Shown: piece by piece, positions 1-7,837 of the stretch
How positions within the stretch are numbered: position 1 is the first letter of the stretch
How the letters are laid out: every line of letters begins with the position of its first letter
From: an uncultured Muribaculaceae bacterium
GTDB lineage: Bacteria > Bacteroidota > Bacteroidia > Bacteroidales > Muribaculaceae
Assembly: GCA_910577585.1 (NCBI GenBank)
Contig: CAJTNN010000003.1
Span: 1 to 46,664 of the forward strand
Length of the DNA stretch: 46,664 bases
Direction of reading: 5' to 3'
Position numbers and translations under genes: made by a program
The notes under the pieces: generated by a model
Seen by the model: only the letters and a program-made list of their open reading frames with translations
Told to the model about the DNA's origin: nothing
Database searches by the model: none

Positions 1-112
1 CGATGCTTTCGGGGATTCTTTCGACTCCTTTATGTCCTGCAAAGAACTTCGGGTAAAGGATTGCTCCAATCCCGCGTCGTAAAATTAATAAATTATTTAT
101 AAATAAACAAAT

Positions 113-325
113 ATGACACTTGAAAAAATAATAAAATTCGCTCAAGAGAGCATTTATGATACAGCTGAATACCTCGGTAAGTGGAGCGGTTATGATGTCT
201 ATGAGCCGGGATTTGATGACGATGAAGTTCATTGCCTCGGCTTTCCTCAGTTTATCCTTGTCAAATGCGACCCTATCCGCTGGAGTGAAGAATTCAATTT
301 TCAACTTCCTAGTCTCTCTGAGTGA
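113..325 (+). CDS. Small hypothetical protein (70 aa)
   Basis: I do not recognise a named family. The 70-residue product has no signal peptide or membrane segment. It is acidic in the middle (GFDDDE) and has a patterned C-terminal half (FPQFILVKCD) that looks like a small folded alpha/beta protein. The ATG follows an AT-rich leader, as expected for a real gene start in this group. It converges on ligA, with a GC-rich hairpin at 345-368 between the two stops. The overlapping frame at 156-413 has a composition typical of an out-of-frame shadow. I think the gene is real because of its amino-acid composition and independent position, but this is moderate evidence only. Confidence 0.55.
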   Translation: MTLEKIIKFAQESIYDTAEYLGKWSGYDVYEPGFDDDEVHCLGFPQFILVKCDPIRWSEEFNFQLPSLSE

Positions 326-344
326 ACAGTGTAGCGGCATGAGT

Positions 345-368
345 AGGGGCGGCACGATGGCCGCCCCT
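345..368. terminator. GC-rich hairpin between convergent genes
   Basis: AGGGGCGGC (345-353) pairs perfectly with GCCGCCCCT (360-368) across a six-base loop. It lies between the stop of the small plus-strand ORF and the stop of ligA, where a bidirectional terminator is expected. Neither side has a T-run, so it is not a classical intrinsic terminator. Confidence 0.5.
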
Positions 369-401
369 GTCTGGATTAGTCTATGTGTGTGCTATGTCAG
401 T

Positions 402-2420
402 TTATTCTTCTGAGGAGAGCATTTTCAGGAACTCTTCCTCGCTTATTAGGGGTATGCCTAATGTCTGGCATTTCTCATACTTCGAGGGGCCCATGTTTTC
501 GCCTGCAAGCACGAAACTTGTCTTCTTTGAGATGCTTCCGGCATTTTTACCGCCGTGGCTCTCTATTAGCTCTTTGTATTCATCGCGCGAATGGTGGCTG
601 AATGTGCCGGAGATTACGATGGTCTTTCCGGCAAGGGCGTCGCCGGCGGCCTCCAGTTTATCGGCCGACAGGCTCATCTGAAGGCCTGCTGCCGTGAGGC
701 GTTCGATATTGCTGACATTCACCGGTTCGCGGAGAAAATCATATATGCATTGGCCGATAACGGGCCCTATATCGGGCACCGAGGTGAGTTCCTCGACACT
801 CATGCTTCTCAAGGCCTCCATGCTCTTCACGGCCTTTGCAAGACGCTTGGCAGTTGTCTCTCCGACATTCGGAATCGACAATGCATAAATCACCCTCTCA
901 AATGGCACGCTCTTCGAGGCTTCTATGCCAGCCATTATCCTCATGGCACTCTTCTCGCCAAGACGCTCGAGTTTCTGAAGTTTCTCTGCAGAGAGATCAT
1001 ATATATCGGCTATACACTCTACCAGACCGGAATCATATAGCAACTCAGCCGTCTCCTCGCCAATGCCATCGATATCCATCATGCGTCGGGCACAGAAATG
1101 CTCGATTTTGCCGGTAAGCTGCGGGCGGCAGCCATAATGATTCGGACAACACCAGGCTGCCTCACCGTAGATGCGCTCAAGCGGAGTTCCGCATTCCGGG
1201 CACTTGGTGACAAAAGCCACCGGGGCTGCCTCAGGATTGCGCCGCGACGTATCGACACCCGTAATCTTGGGGATAATCTCGCCACCCTTCTCCACGTATA
1301 GCCAGTCGCCTTGATGAATGTCAAGCTCGCGTATTATGTCGTCGTTATGAAGCGAAGCACGCTTCACGATAGTGCCCGACAGCAGCACGGGGTCAAGGTT
1401 AGCCACAGGTGTGACAATGCCCATGCGCCCAGTCTCAAACGACACGAATCTCAATTGTGTGCAAGCCCGCTCGGGATTGAACTTGAATGCTATTGCCCAG
1501 CGTGGCGATTTGGCTGTAAATCCGAGATTGAGCTGCTGGCGCAGTGAGTTGACTTTAAAGACAAGTCCATCGGTGGCCACCGGCAACTTCTTGCGTTCCT
1601 CATCCCAATAATTGATAAAGGCATCTACCTCTGCGAGCGAGTTGAGAAGCTGCATATGCTTCGACACCTTGAATCCCCAGCGGCGTGCTGCCTCCATATT
1701 GCCATAGTGGTTGTCGGCGGGGAGGTCATCGCTCAGCAGATAATAGAAGCGAGCATCAAGATGACGCGCTGCCACGATGCGCGGATCCTGCATCTTGAGT
1801 GTGCCTGAGGCTGCGTTGCGCGGATTGGCGAAGAGAGGCTCTTCGTTGTATGCCCGCTCGGCATTGAGTTTCTCAAACACGCTCCAAGGCATCAGAATCT
1901 CCCCGCGAATCTCAAACTCATCCGGCCAGTCGCCAGGCAGGAGCTGCAGGGGGATGGAGCGGATGGTCTTGACATTGGCAGTGACATCGTCGCCCTGGGT
2001 GCCGTCGCCACGCGTGACGGCCCTGACAAGGCGCCCGTGGCGATAGGTCAGTGAGATTGATGTGCCGTCAAACTTCAATTCGCCTACCACACTGAACGCT
2101 TCCCCTTCCAAGGCCCTCTTCACACGATCAAACCATTCATCTACCTCCCCGATAGAGTATGAATTTGAGAGCGACATCATGGGGCGCTCATGCACTACGT
2201 GGTCGAACCCCTTGGTCAAGTCGCTGCCAACACGCTGAGTGGGCGATAGCGGATCTATGAATTCCGGGAATTCCTGCTCAAGTGCCTCAAGCGACTTCAG
2301 AAGATGATCGAAATCAAAATCTGAAATCTCGGGTGAATTGAGCACATAGTAATTATGGTTATGGCGGTTGATCTCCTCGCGAAGCGCATCAATCCGCTCT
2401 TTGGCTTCTTTTGGCGTCAT
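402..2420 (-). CDS. ligA: NAD-dependent DNA ligase LigA
   Basis: This is the replicative and repair DNA ligase, which joins nicks using NAD+. The 672-residue length matches the family. The adenylation-domain motif KFDG carries the nucleophilic lysine at residue 116. It is followed by the OB domain, a four-cysteine zinc finger (CPEC...CC...C), helix-hairpin-helix repeats and a C-terminal BRCT domain of about 75 residues beginning near LAGKTIVISG. The reading frame is open up to 2480, but the extra N-terminal residues overlap truA and are not family-like. I therefore place the start at the ATG at 2420, just before the conserved KEAKERIDALREEI helix. The gene lies 26 bases downstream of truA and is probably co-transcribed with speA and truA. 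Confidence 0.97.
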   Translation of the reverse strand: MTPKEAKERIDALREEINRHNHNYYVLNSPEISDFDFDHLLKSLEALEQEFPEFIDPLSPTQRVGSDLTKGFDHVVHERPMMSLSNSYSIGEVDEWFDRVKRALEGEAFSVVGELKFDGTSISLTYRHGRLVRAVTRGDGTQGDDVTANVKTIRSIPLQLLPGDWPDEFEIRGEILMPWSVFEKLNAERAYNEEPLFANPRNAASGTLKMQDPRIVAARHLDARFYYLLSDDLPADNHYGNMEAARRWGFKVSKHMQLLNSLAEVDAFINYWDEERKKLPVATDGLVFKVNSLRQQLNLGFTAKSPRWAIAFKFNPERACTQLRFVSFETGRMGIVTPVANLDPVLLSGTIVKRASLHNDDIIRELDIHQGDWLYVEKGGEIIPKITGVDTSRRNPEAAPVAFVTKCPECGTPLERIYGEAAWCCPNHYGCRPQLTGKIEHFCARRMMDIDGIGEETAELLYDSGLVECIADIYDLSAEKLQKLERLGEKSAMRIMAGIEASKSVPFERVIYALSIPNVGETTAKRLAKAVKSMEALRSMSVEELTSVPDIGPVIGQCIYDFLREPVNVSNIERLTAAGLQMSLSADKLEAAGDALAGKTIVISGTFSHHSRDEYKELIESHGGKNAGSISKKTSFVLAGENMGPSKYEKCQTLGIPLISEEEFLKMLSSEE

Positions 2421-2432
2421 AAGTCGATTTAT

Positions 2433-2456
2433 TCTTAAGTAGTGTCTTAAGTAGTG
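2433..2456. repeat. 12-bp tandem duplication over the truA stop codon
   Basis: TCTTAAGTAGTG occurs twice head to tail (2433-2444 and 2445-2456). On the minus strand this repeats the last truA codons together with the TAA stop, leaving a second in-line TAA before ligA. Confidence 0.8.
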
Positions 2457-3205
2457 ATGTAGGGATACACCACATCCCATAGAAACAACGCCTGGGCCGG
2501 CATTGATGTTCCGGCAGCATTGCGGTCTTGGCGGCTAATTATGGCTTGGAATTCTTCCTGACTGATTTTGCCACGCCCTACATCCACAAGTGTGCCCACT
2601 ACGGCGCGAACCATATTGCGCAGAAAGCGGTCGGCGGTGATGGTGAACTGGATTCCGGGCACTCCGTAGGCATTCTCGAAGGGTGTCCATCGGGCATGCC
2701 GCACATCGCAGATATTGGTCTTGACATCGGTGTGCAGTTTTGAGAATGACGTGAAGTCGGACGTATCGAGCAATACGGCTGCGGCACTGTTCATGGCATC
2801 AACGTCAAGTTCGTGAGGAGAATGCCAGGATGAGTCGCGCAGAAATGGAAATTTCTCATAGACCACGAAATATTTGTAGGTGCGCGACACGGCATCAAAA
2901 CGCGCATGCGCATCCTCAGCCACCGGGATGAGGCGCTGCAGGGCAATAGCCGGGCCAATCATACGATTCAGCGAGGTGAGTAGCCGACTCGGGTCGGCTA
3001 TCTCACCGGCTGTATCGAAATGGGCATACATTCTTCGGGCATGCACTCCGGTGTCGGTGCGACCGGCGCCTGTGATTTTGGTATCGGCGCGTAACACCAC
3101 GGAGAGTGCATCCTCGATAGTCTGCTGCACAGAGCTTGCATTTGGCTGCGATTGCCATCCATGGTAGCCTGAGCCATCATATGCCAGCTGAAGAAAATAT
3201 CTCAT
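2447..3205 (-). CDS. truA: tRNA pseudouridine synthase A TruA
   Basis: TruA converts uridines 38-40 in the anticodon stem-loop of tRNAs to pseudouridine. The 252-residue product has the N-terminal LAYDGSGYHGWQ block and the catalytic aspartate in GRTDTGVHA (around residue 51), then the second RNA-binding lobe with FLRNMVR. A TTG start at 3208 is possible, but the ATG at 3205 is preferred. That ATG shares its first base with the speA stop (TGATG arrangement), and a GGAG sits a few bases upstream, which is typical of translational coupling. The order is speA, truA, ligA. Confidence 0.96.
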   Translation of the reverse strand: MRYFLQLAYDGSGYHGWQSQPNASSVQQTIEDALSVVLRADTKITGAGRTDTGVHARRMYAHFDTAGEIADPSRLLTSLNRMIGPAIALQRLIPVAEDAHARFDAVSRTYKYFVVYEKFPFLRDSSWHSPHELDVDAMNSAAAVLLDTSDFTSFSKLHTDVKTNICDVRHARWTPFENAYGVPGIQFTITADRFLRNMVRAVVGTLVDVGRGKISQEEFQAIISRQDRNAAGTSMPAQALFLWDVVYPYITT

Positions 3206-5109
3206 CAATCGCGCTCCTCAAGATAAGTTATGCCATAGAGGCCCGAGCGGTAGATATTAAGGAACTGCCGACCCTCTTCAGCCGAGATGACACCATCCTT
3301 GACAGAGCGTGACACCCATGACTCAAGATTTCTGACAAGTTTCTTCGGATTATACTCCACATAGTCGAGCACATCGGCCACGGGTTCGCCATCTATCACC
3401 TGCTCAATCTGGTAACCATCTTTAGAGCCGATGATGTGGACTGCTGCCGTGTCGCCAAACAGATTATGAAGGTCACCCAGAATCTCCTGATATGCTCCCA
3501 CCAGGAAGACTCCGATATAGTAGTGGCCACCATGCTTGAATTTGTGCACCGGCAGCGAGTACGACACTCCCTGCGGAGAGACAAACCGATTGATCTTGCC
3601 ATCGCTGTCGCATGTCACATCCTGAATCGTGCAGACTTGAGTGGGCTTCTCTCCAAGATTCGAAATCGGCATGACGGGGAAGAGCTGGTCGATGGCCCAT
3701 GAGTCAGGCAGCGACTGGAAGAGTGAGAAATTACAGAAGTATTTCTCAGGCAGCATTCTTGCCACCTTACGCAGCTCTTCCGGCGGGTGCTTCATCGACT
3801 GGGCAATATCGTTGACATCGCGTGCCACACTCCAGAAGAGTTTCTCTACCTGTGCGCGGGTGGTGAGATCGAGCATGCCGAGGCTGAAGAGTTCCAGAGC
3901 CTCCTCGCGGATCTGAAGAGCGTCGTGCCAATCCTCGAATACTCGGGCGGGATTGATCTTATCCCAGATGTTGTAGAGTTCACGCGTCAGTTCATGAGCG
4001 TCATCGCCAATCTTATCCTTCTCATCATTCCACTCGGGGAGCTGAGTAGTCTCGAGCACCTCGATAATGAGCACCGAGTGATGGGCTGTCACCGAGCGTC
4101 CGCTCTCTGTGATTATATTGGGATGCGGCAGACTGTTCTTCACACACACATCCACCAGGGCTGCCACAGAGTCGTTGACATATTCCTGGATTGAATAATT
4201 CATGGAGTTCTCGCCCGAGGCCGAACGTGTGCCGTCGTAGTCCACACCCAGGCCGCCGCCGATATCTACAAATTCCACACTGAAGCCCATCTTAGAGAGC
4301 TGCACATAGAATTGCATCGCCTCACGCAGCGCATTCTTGATGCGGCGTATCTTGGTGATCTGGCTGCCGATATGGAAGTGTATCAGTTTCAGACACTCCG
4401 CCATATCATTCGATTTCAGGAATTCGAGTGCCTCCAGCAACTCGCTCGAGTTGAGGCCGAATTTGCTGACATCGCCACCCGATTCTTCCCACTTACCACT
4501 GCCCGAAGATGTGATCTTGATTCGGATGCCTATGTTGGGCTTCACATTGATGCGCTTGGCCACATCAAGAATCAGACGCAATTCGTTAAGTTTCTCGACC
4601 ACGAGAAATATGCGGCGTCCCATCTTCTGGGCAAGCAGGGCCAGCTCTACGTAGTCTTCATCCTTGTAGCCATTGCAGATGATGAGAGAGTTGACATGGG
4701 CGTTGACTCCGAGCACCGCATGCAACTCAGGCTTTGAGCCGGCCTCAAGGCCGATGTTATATTTATTGCCGTGGCTTACAATCTCCTCGACCACCTGGCT
4801 CATCTGATTGACCTTGATGGGGTAGACCACGAAGTTCTGTCCTTCGTATTTATACTCCTGGGCAGCCCGCTTGAAGCAGGTGGTGATTTTCTGGATTCTG
4901 TCGTCGAGGATGTCGGGGAAACGCAGCAGTAGCGGAGCCGAGACATCGCGAAGCCGCAACTCATCCATCACTTCTTTCAAGTCAATCGGATAAAAGTCCT
5001 GGCGCGGCACAACCTGCACATTCCCTTTTTCGTTGATTGAGAAATATTTCAGTCCCCAGCCCCCTATGTTATAGAGCTCGGCTGAGTCTTCTATTCGCCA
5101 TTTTCTCAT
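3205..5109 (-). CDS. speA: Biosynthetic arginine decarboxylase SpeA
   Basis: This PLP enzyme makes agmatine from arginine, the first step of one polyamine route. The 634-residue length matches biosynthetic (alanine-racemase-fold) arginine decarboxylases. The N-terminal block VYPIKVNQ contains the PLP lysine at residue 99. GLEAGSKPEL, the FHIGSQ histidine region and the glycine-rich FVDIGGGLGVDYDG PLP-phosphate region all follow in the expected order, and GRSVTAHHS is present. The start ATG follows a leader of about 40 bases after a TAACTTTG -7 box. A perfect 20-bp palindrome lies directly upstream of that box, suggesting regulated expression. It is the first gene of the speA-truA-ligA run. 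Confidence 0.95.
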   Translation of the reverse strand: MRKWRIEDSAELYNIGGWGLKYFSINEKGNVQVVPRQDFYPIDLKEVMDELRLRDVSAPLLLRFPDILDDRIQKITTCFKRAAQEYKYEGQNFVVYPIKVNQMSQVVEEIVSHGNKYNIGLEAGSKPELHAVLGVNAHVNSLIICNGYKDEDYVELALLAQKMGRRIFLVVEKLNELRLILDVAKRINVKPNIGIRIKITSSGSGKWEESGGDVSKFGLNSSELLEALEFLKSNDMAECLKLIHFHIGSQITKIRRIKNALREAMQFYVQLSKMGFSVEFVDIGGGLGVDYDGTRSASGENSMNYSIQEYVNDSVAALVDVCVKNSLPHPNIITESGRSVTAHHSVLIIEVLETTQLPEWNDEKDKIGDDAHELTRELYNIWDKINPARVFEDWHDALQIREEALELFSLGMLDLTTRAQVEKLFWSVARDVNDIAQSMKHPPEELRKVARMLPEKYFCNFSLFQSLPDSWAIDQLFPVMPISNLGEKPTQVCTIQDVTCDSDGKINRFVSPQGVSYSLPVHKFKHGGHYYIGVFLVGAYQEILGDLHNLFGDTAAVHIIGSKDGYQIEQVIDGEPVADVLDYVEYNPKKLVRNLESWVSRSVKDGVISAEEGRQFLNIYRSGLYGITYLEERD

Positions 5110-5158
5110 TATTGTCAGTTATATCTATGGATAGATTATCCTTTATTGAGTTATATAA

Positions 5159-5187
5159 CAAAGTTATGAAGTTGTTTAAACAACTTC
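5159..5187 (-). promoter_or_regulatory. speA promoter -7 box with adjacent 20-bp palindrome
   Basis: On the minus strand TAACTTTG (5159-5166) matches the Bacteroidota -7 consensus TAnnTTTG. One base further upstream lies a perfect 20-bp palindrome, GAAGTTGTTTAAACAACTTC (5168-5187), covering the place where RNA polymerase would contact the upstream promoter. I infer an operator for a dimeric regulator. No clear -33 TTTG is found at the usual distance, which fits a promoter that depends on a regulator. Confidence 0.5.
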
Positions 5188-5215
5188 TATGTTTGCCGGA
5201 ATCAAGTTGCCCACG

Positions 5216-5554
5216 CTATCCTTGGGACTGGGCCGGGGGAGTGCCGAGCAATTCAAACGATGTCACCTCCACTTCGGCCACACGGCGTTTTATCTTGTAG
5301 CGGTCTTCATATTCGCGATAGCGCATCTTCCCCTCCACATATAGGCGCGTGCCCTTACGGACATATCGCTCGGCAAGCGAGGCGTTGCGTCCGGTGAGTA
5401 TGCATGTATGCCAATCAGTGACCTCGACTCCGGAGGTGCCCTTGTGTTCACTCGTGGCGAGCGAGAACCGCGCCACTGCAAAATCCTTTTCAGGATACCT
5501 CATCTCAGGGTCATTCCCCACGTATCCGAGCAGTATTATCTTATTAACCGACAT
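5216..5554 (-). CDS. ssb: Single-stranded DNA-binding protein, short form without acidic tail
   Basis: This is an OB-fold single-stranded DNA-binding protein of 112 residues. It begins MSVNKIILLGYVGNDPE, has the family's ARFSLATSE and DWHTCILTGR blocks and continues to VEVTSFELLG. It then ends after about seven residues (PPAQSQG). The glycine-rich linker and the acidic tip (DDxxPF), which in standard bacterial SSB recruit repair and replication partners, are absent. It may be a secondary SSB with a plain DNA-coating role. It is a single gene between the ArgC-like gene and speA on the same strand, 38 bases downstream of the former. Confidence 0.9.
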   Translation of the reverse strand: MSVNKIILLGYVGNDPEMRYPEKDFAVARFSLATSEHKGTSGVEVTDWHTCILTGRNASLAERYVRKGTRLYVEGKMRYREYEDRYKIKRRVAEVEVTSFELLGTPPAQSQG

Positions 5555-5592
5555 AGGGCATAGTTCTGTTCATGCAAAAAACTCTCTCTGCA

Positions 5593-6549
5593 TCACAATT
5601 TAGTCTTAACATCTCCATTCTCTGAGCCACGCCATGCAGTGGCGGGCAGGCTCAGTCCGGTCTTCTCGTGCAAACCGAAAAGCAGATTCATTACATGCAG
5701 AGCCTCACCGGCAGAGCCTCGCATGCGCGGATCAGCCACAACATCGATATTGAGAGTATCATCAGCCGAATGCCATAGGGATATGACAATCTTGTTAGTC
5801 CCCTCGACTTCGGCAGTATCAACCCTACGCGAGATCATGAAGCTGAAGTTATGGTCGTCATAGATTGAATCATATATCTTGAATACCTCGTCAAGGCGCG
5901 TTGCGCATGGGATAGCCATGCTGAGCCGCATGGCGCGCGGAGATTGCGACTGACGCGGAGTCAGGGTAATCTGACCCGAGAAACTTGTCTGCACTCTCTG
6001 CAATTCGTTGAGAATCTCTTTCCGGGCACCCGCCAGCGACGCCTGAGATATGATATCAGCCGGAGCCTCGACCTCAATATTCAGATCACCTGCCAACATC
6101 AGATGATTGGCAAGCGGATACAATGCCGTCAATGCTGCCGAAGCCACCGCACGCGGCACCGTGGCCACACGTGCACCGCGTACCAGAGGCTTGCGGTTCA
6201 TCTCCGACAAGCCGTAGACCGGAGCGAGATTGAACACCGGCGCCTCATCCACAATATTGGGGAAGAGTATAAGCTTCAGTTCCTGCCGGTCAGCCATAAG
6301 TTTCATCCAGTCGCTATCGGAATACAGCGGTTGGAGCAGAAACACGCAATCAAGTGCGGTGGCATCGAAGTTGGCTGAGAAAAGCACTCTCTCTTCGCCG
6401 ATAAATCCATGATGCACCTCACTCACCGGGCGCCCTGCCAGACGCGGGGCATAGGCCGTGACGATATCGATGTCGGGGTGTTGCTGACAAAGTCTCATCA
6501 GCTCACCGGCTGCGGGAGAATCCGCTCCGGCGATTCCAACTTTAATCAT
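5593..6549 (-). CDS. ArgC-like protein (N-acetyl-gamma-glutamyl-phosphate reductase homologue) lacking catalytic residues
   Basis: The 318-residue protein aligns along its whole length with ArgC. It has an N-terminal dinucleotide-fold start MIKVGIAGADSPAAGELMRL, the NLAPVYGLSEMN block, LYPLANHLML, and a C-terminal GSAGEALHVMNLLFGL that mirrors the family's NMNLMF motif. The catalytic stretch normally read as ANPGC(Y/F) is instead ATVPRAVAS (about residues 129-137), with no cysteine. The usual HxPEI histidine region reads GARKEIL. Active ArgC reduces acetylglutamyl phosphate in arginine synthesis, so this copy probably cannot do that chemistry. It lies 24 bases after argR on the same strand. 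The frame is intact, so it may be a repurposed binding or regulatory protein rather than a dead gene. Confidence 0.75.
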   Translation of the reverse strand: MIKVGIAGADSPAAGELMRLCQQHPDIDIVTAYAPRLAGRPVSEVHHGFIGEERVLFSANFDATALDCVFLLQPLYSDSDWMKLMADRQELKLILFPNIVDEAPVFNLAPVYGLSEMNRKPLVRGARVATVPRAVASAALTALYPLANHLMLAGDLNIEVEAPADIISQASLAGARKEILNELQRVQTSFSGQITLTPRQSQSPRAMRLSMAIPCATRLDEVFKIYDSIYDDHNFSFMISRRVDTAEVEGTNKIVISLWHSADDTLNIDVVADPRMRGSAGEALHVMNLLFGLHEKTGLSLPATAWRGSENGDVKTKL

Positions 6550-6573
6550 ATGCGGGTAGTAGTTTTATTGATT

Positions 6574-7071
6574 TCAGAATGGGGGTATATAATGCTTGAG
6601 GGGGACAAAGCGACCGAGCACTTCCATCTTTTCCTCGTCGGTCAGACCGTCGCGCATCACAGCAAATATGGTGTTGGCGCCGGCGATGGTGCCGAGAATC
6701 TCATGGCAGTTGGATATGTCGATATCATACGCCAGCCCGGGGGCATAGCCATTACGGGTCTTGATGACTGCAAGATTGCCCGAAATAGCGAGCGATATGA
6801 AGCCGCTCTGGTAATTGGCATTCATATCAAGTTGGCCGGAAGCGAGCAATTTGTCTTTCAGCGAATTGCTGTCGGGGAGCACATAGATGTATGTGCCACG
6901 GTCGGTGGGCACTTTCGTGGTGTGCAGCATCTTCAGGTCGCGCGATAGGGTAGCCTGGGTGACATTGTAGCCCAGTTCGGCGAGCTTGCGTGCCAGCTCC
7001 TCTTGCGAAGATATGCACTGCGTCTTTATCAGCTCGACTATTACCTCCACACGCTTTCTTCTATTCTTCAT
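6574..7071 (-). CDS. argR: ArgR-family transcriptional regulator
   Basis: This 165-residue arginine-repressor family protein has an N-terminal winged helix with the DNA-reading motif TLSRDLK (residues 41-47). Its C-terminal oligomerisation and effector domain ends in the GTIAG loop (127-131). In typical ArgR the loop continues with two aspartates (GDDT) that hold the arginine ligand. Here it reads GANT (A132, N133). DNA binding therefore looks intact while arginine sensing is doubtful. The product sits directly upstream of, and probably co-transcribed with, the ArgC-like gene. It could be an ArgR paralogue responding to something else, or act without effector. Confidence 0.85.
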   Translation of the reverse strand: MKNRRKRVEVIVELIKTQCISSQEELARKLAELGYNVTQATLSRDLKMLHTTKVPTDRGTYIYVLPDSNSLKDKLLASGQLDMNANYQSGFISLAISGNLAVIKTRNGYAPGLAYDIDISNCHEILGTIAGANTIFAVMRDGLTDEEKMEVLGRFVPLKHYIPPF

Positions 7072-7123
7072 ATCTAAAGAAACTCTATTGAGTAGGATTC
7101 AAAAACTGAAGTCATCTAAACTT

Positions 7124-7837
7124 TTATTCTCCACGGCGGCGCTGCAGGAGTCTTTTCAGCCGGGCGGCTGACTCATATTTCTCGTCGCGCGCGAATTTTG
7201 CTATGAGATTCTCAATCTCCTTATCCGAATAGTTGCTGAGAAATTCCATGACCTCTGCATCTGCATCTTCGGTGTCGGCATCTGCATCGCCAAGAAATTG
7301 CTCCAGACCCTCGAGCGAATCAACCTCACTCTTTACTTTTGGAAGTTCCTTGAGCATCTTCTCTGCCGCTGCCAAGGGATCAGACTCTTCGGCATTAGCA
7401 TCAGAGGGTACATCTTCGGCTGGCTTCGGCCGGAAGCCGCACTCATCGAGCACCTCTGAGTCGGTGAATATCGGCGAACCGGTGCGGATGGCAAGAGCCA
7501 GGGCATCAGACGATCGCGAATCAATCTTGTGCAACTCGCCATCCGGGCCCTCCATGATAAGGTTGGCGGCGAAGACTCCGCTCGGCAATTTATGAATCTC
7601 AATGCATGCCAGACGCAGATTGAAAGTGTCGAGCACAGTCTTCAGCAGGTCGTGAGTCAGCGGTCGGGGGGTGTTGATCTGTTGCAACCGGCATTCGATA
7701 GCCTGCGCCTCAGGATAGCCTATGACTATAGGAATCCGGCGGTCCCCCTTTACCTCTTCAAGAATCACTGCGTATACACCTGATTCAATCTGATTATATG
7801 TGATGCCCACTATTCGGAGCTGATGACGTTTTTTCAT
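7124..7837 (-). CDS. Bifunctional nuclease family protein (DUF151) with C-terminal UVR motif
   Basis: The N-terminal part (about residues 1-125) is a DUF151 domain: KKRHQLRIVGITYNQIESG, IPIVIGYPEAQAIECRL and IDSRSSDALALAIRTGSPI are characteristic. An acidic low-complexity linker with several DAD repeats follows. The last 30 residues form a UvrB/UvrC-type helical hairpin (ENLIAKFARDEKYESAARLKRLL), used elsewhere for UvrB-UvrC contact. The family has been reported to have nuclease activity, but the cellular role in Bacteroidales is unclear. The start ATG overlaps the mnmA stop by four bases (ATGA), so translation is probably coupled. Domain assignment is firm; function is not. Confidence 0.88.
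   Translation of the reverse strand: MKKRHQLRIVGITYNQIESGVYAVILEEVKGDRRIPIVIGYPEAQAIECRLQQINTPRPLTHDLLKTVLDTFNLRLACIEIHKLPSGVFAANLIMEGPDGELHKIDSRSSDALALAIRTGSPIFTDSEVLDECGFRPKPAEDVPSDANAEESDPLAAAEKMLKELPKVKSEVDSLEGLEQFLGDADADTEDADAEVMEFLSNYSDKEIENLIAKFARDEKYESAARLKRLLQRRRGE

Noticed and set aside
1..112. Open minus-strand frame leaving the left edge (about 95 to 1) and a short plus-strand tail ending at 82
   Set aside because: No ATG and too little sequence to recognise a product. It might be the end or start of a neighbouring gene outside the window, but I cannot support it.
2421..2480. Upstream extension of ligA to 2480
   Set aside because: The extra 20 residues lie in truA and in the tandem repeat and do not resemble the LigA N-terminus.
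7072..7123. ARG-box-like element TTCAAAAACTGAA near argR
   Set aside because: It has only four bases per arm and the opposite orientation to the known ARG box half-sites, so it is too weak to report.
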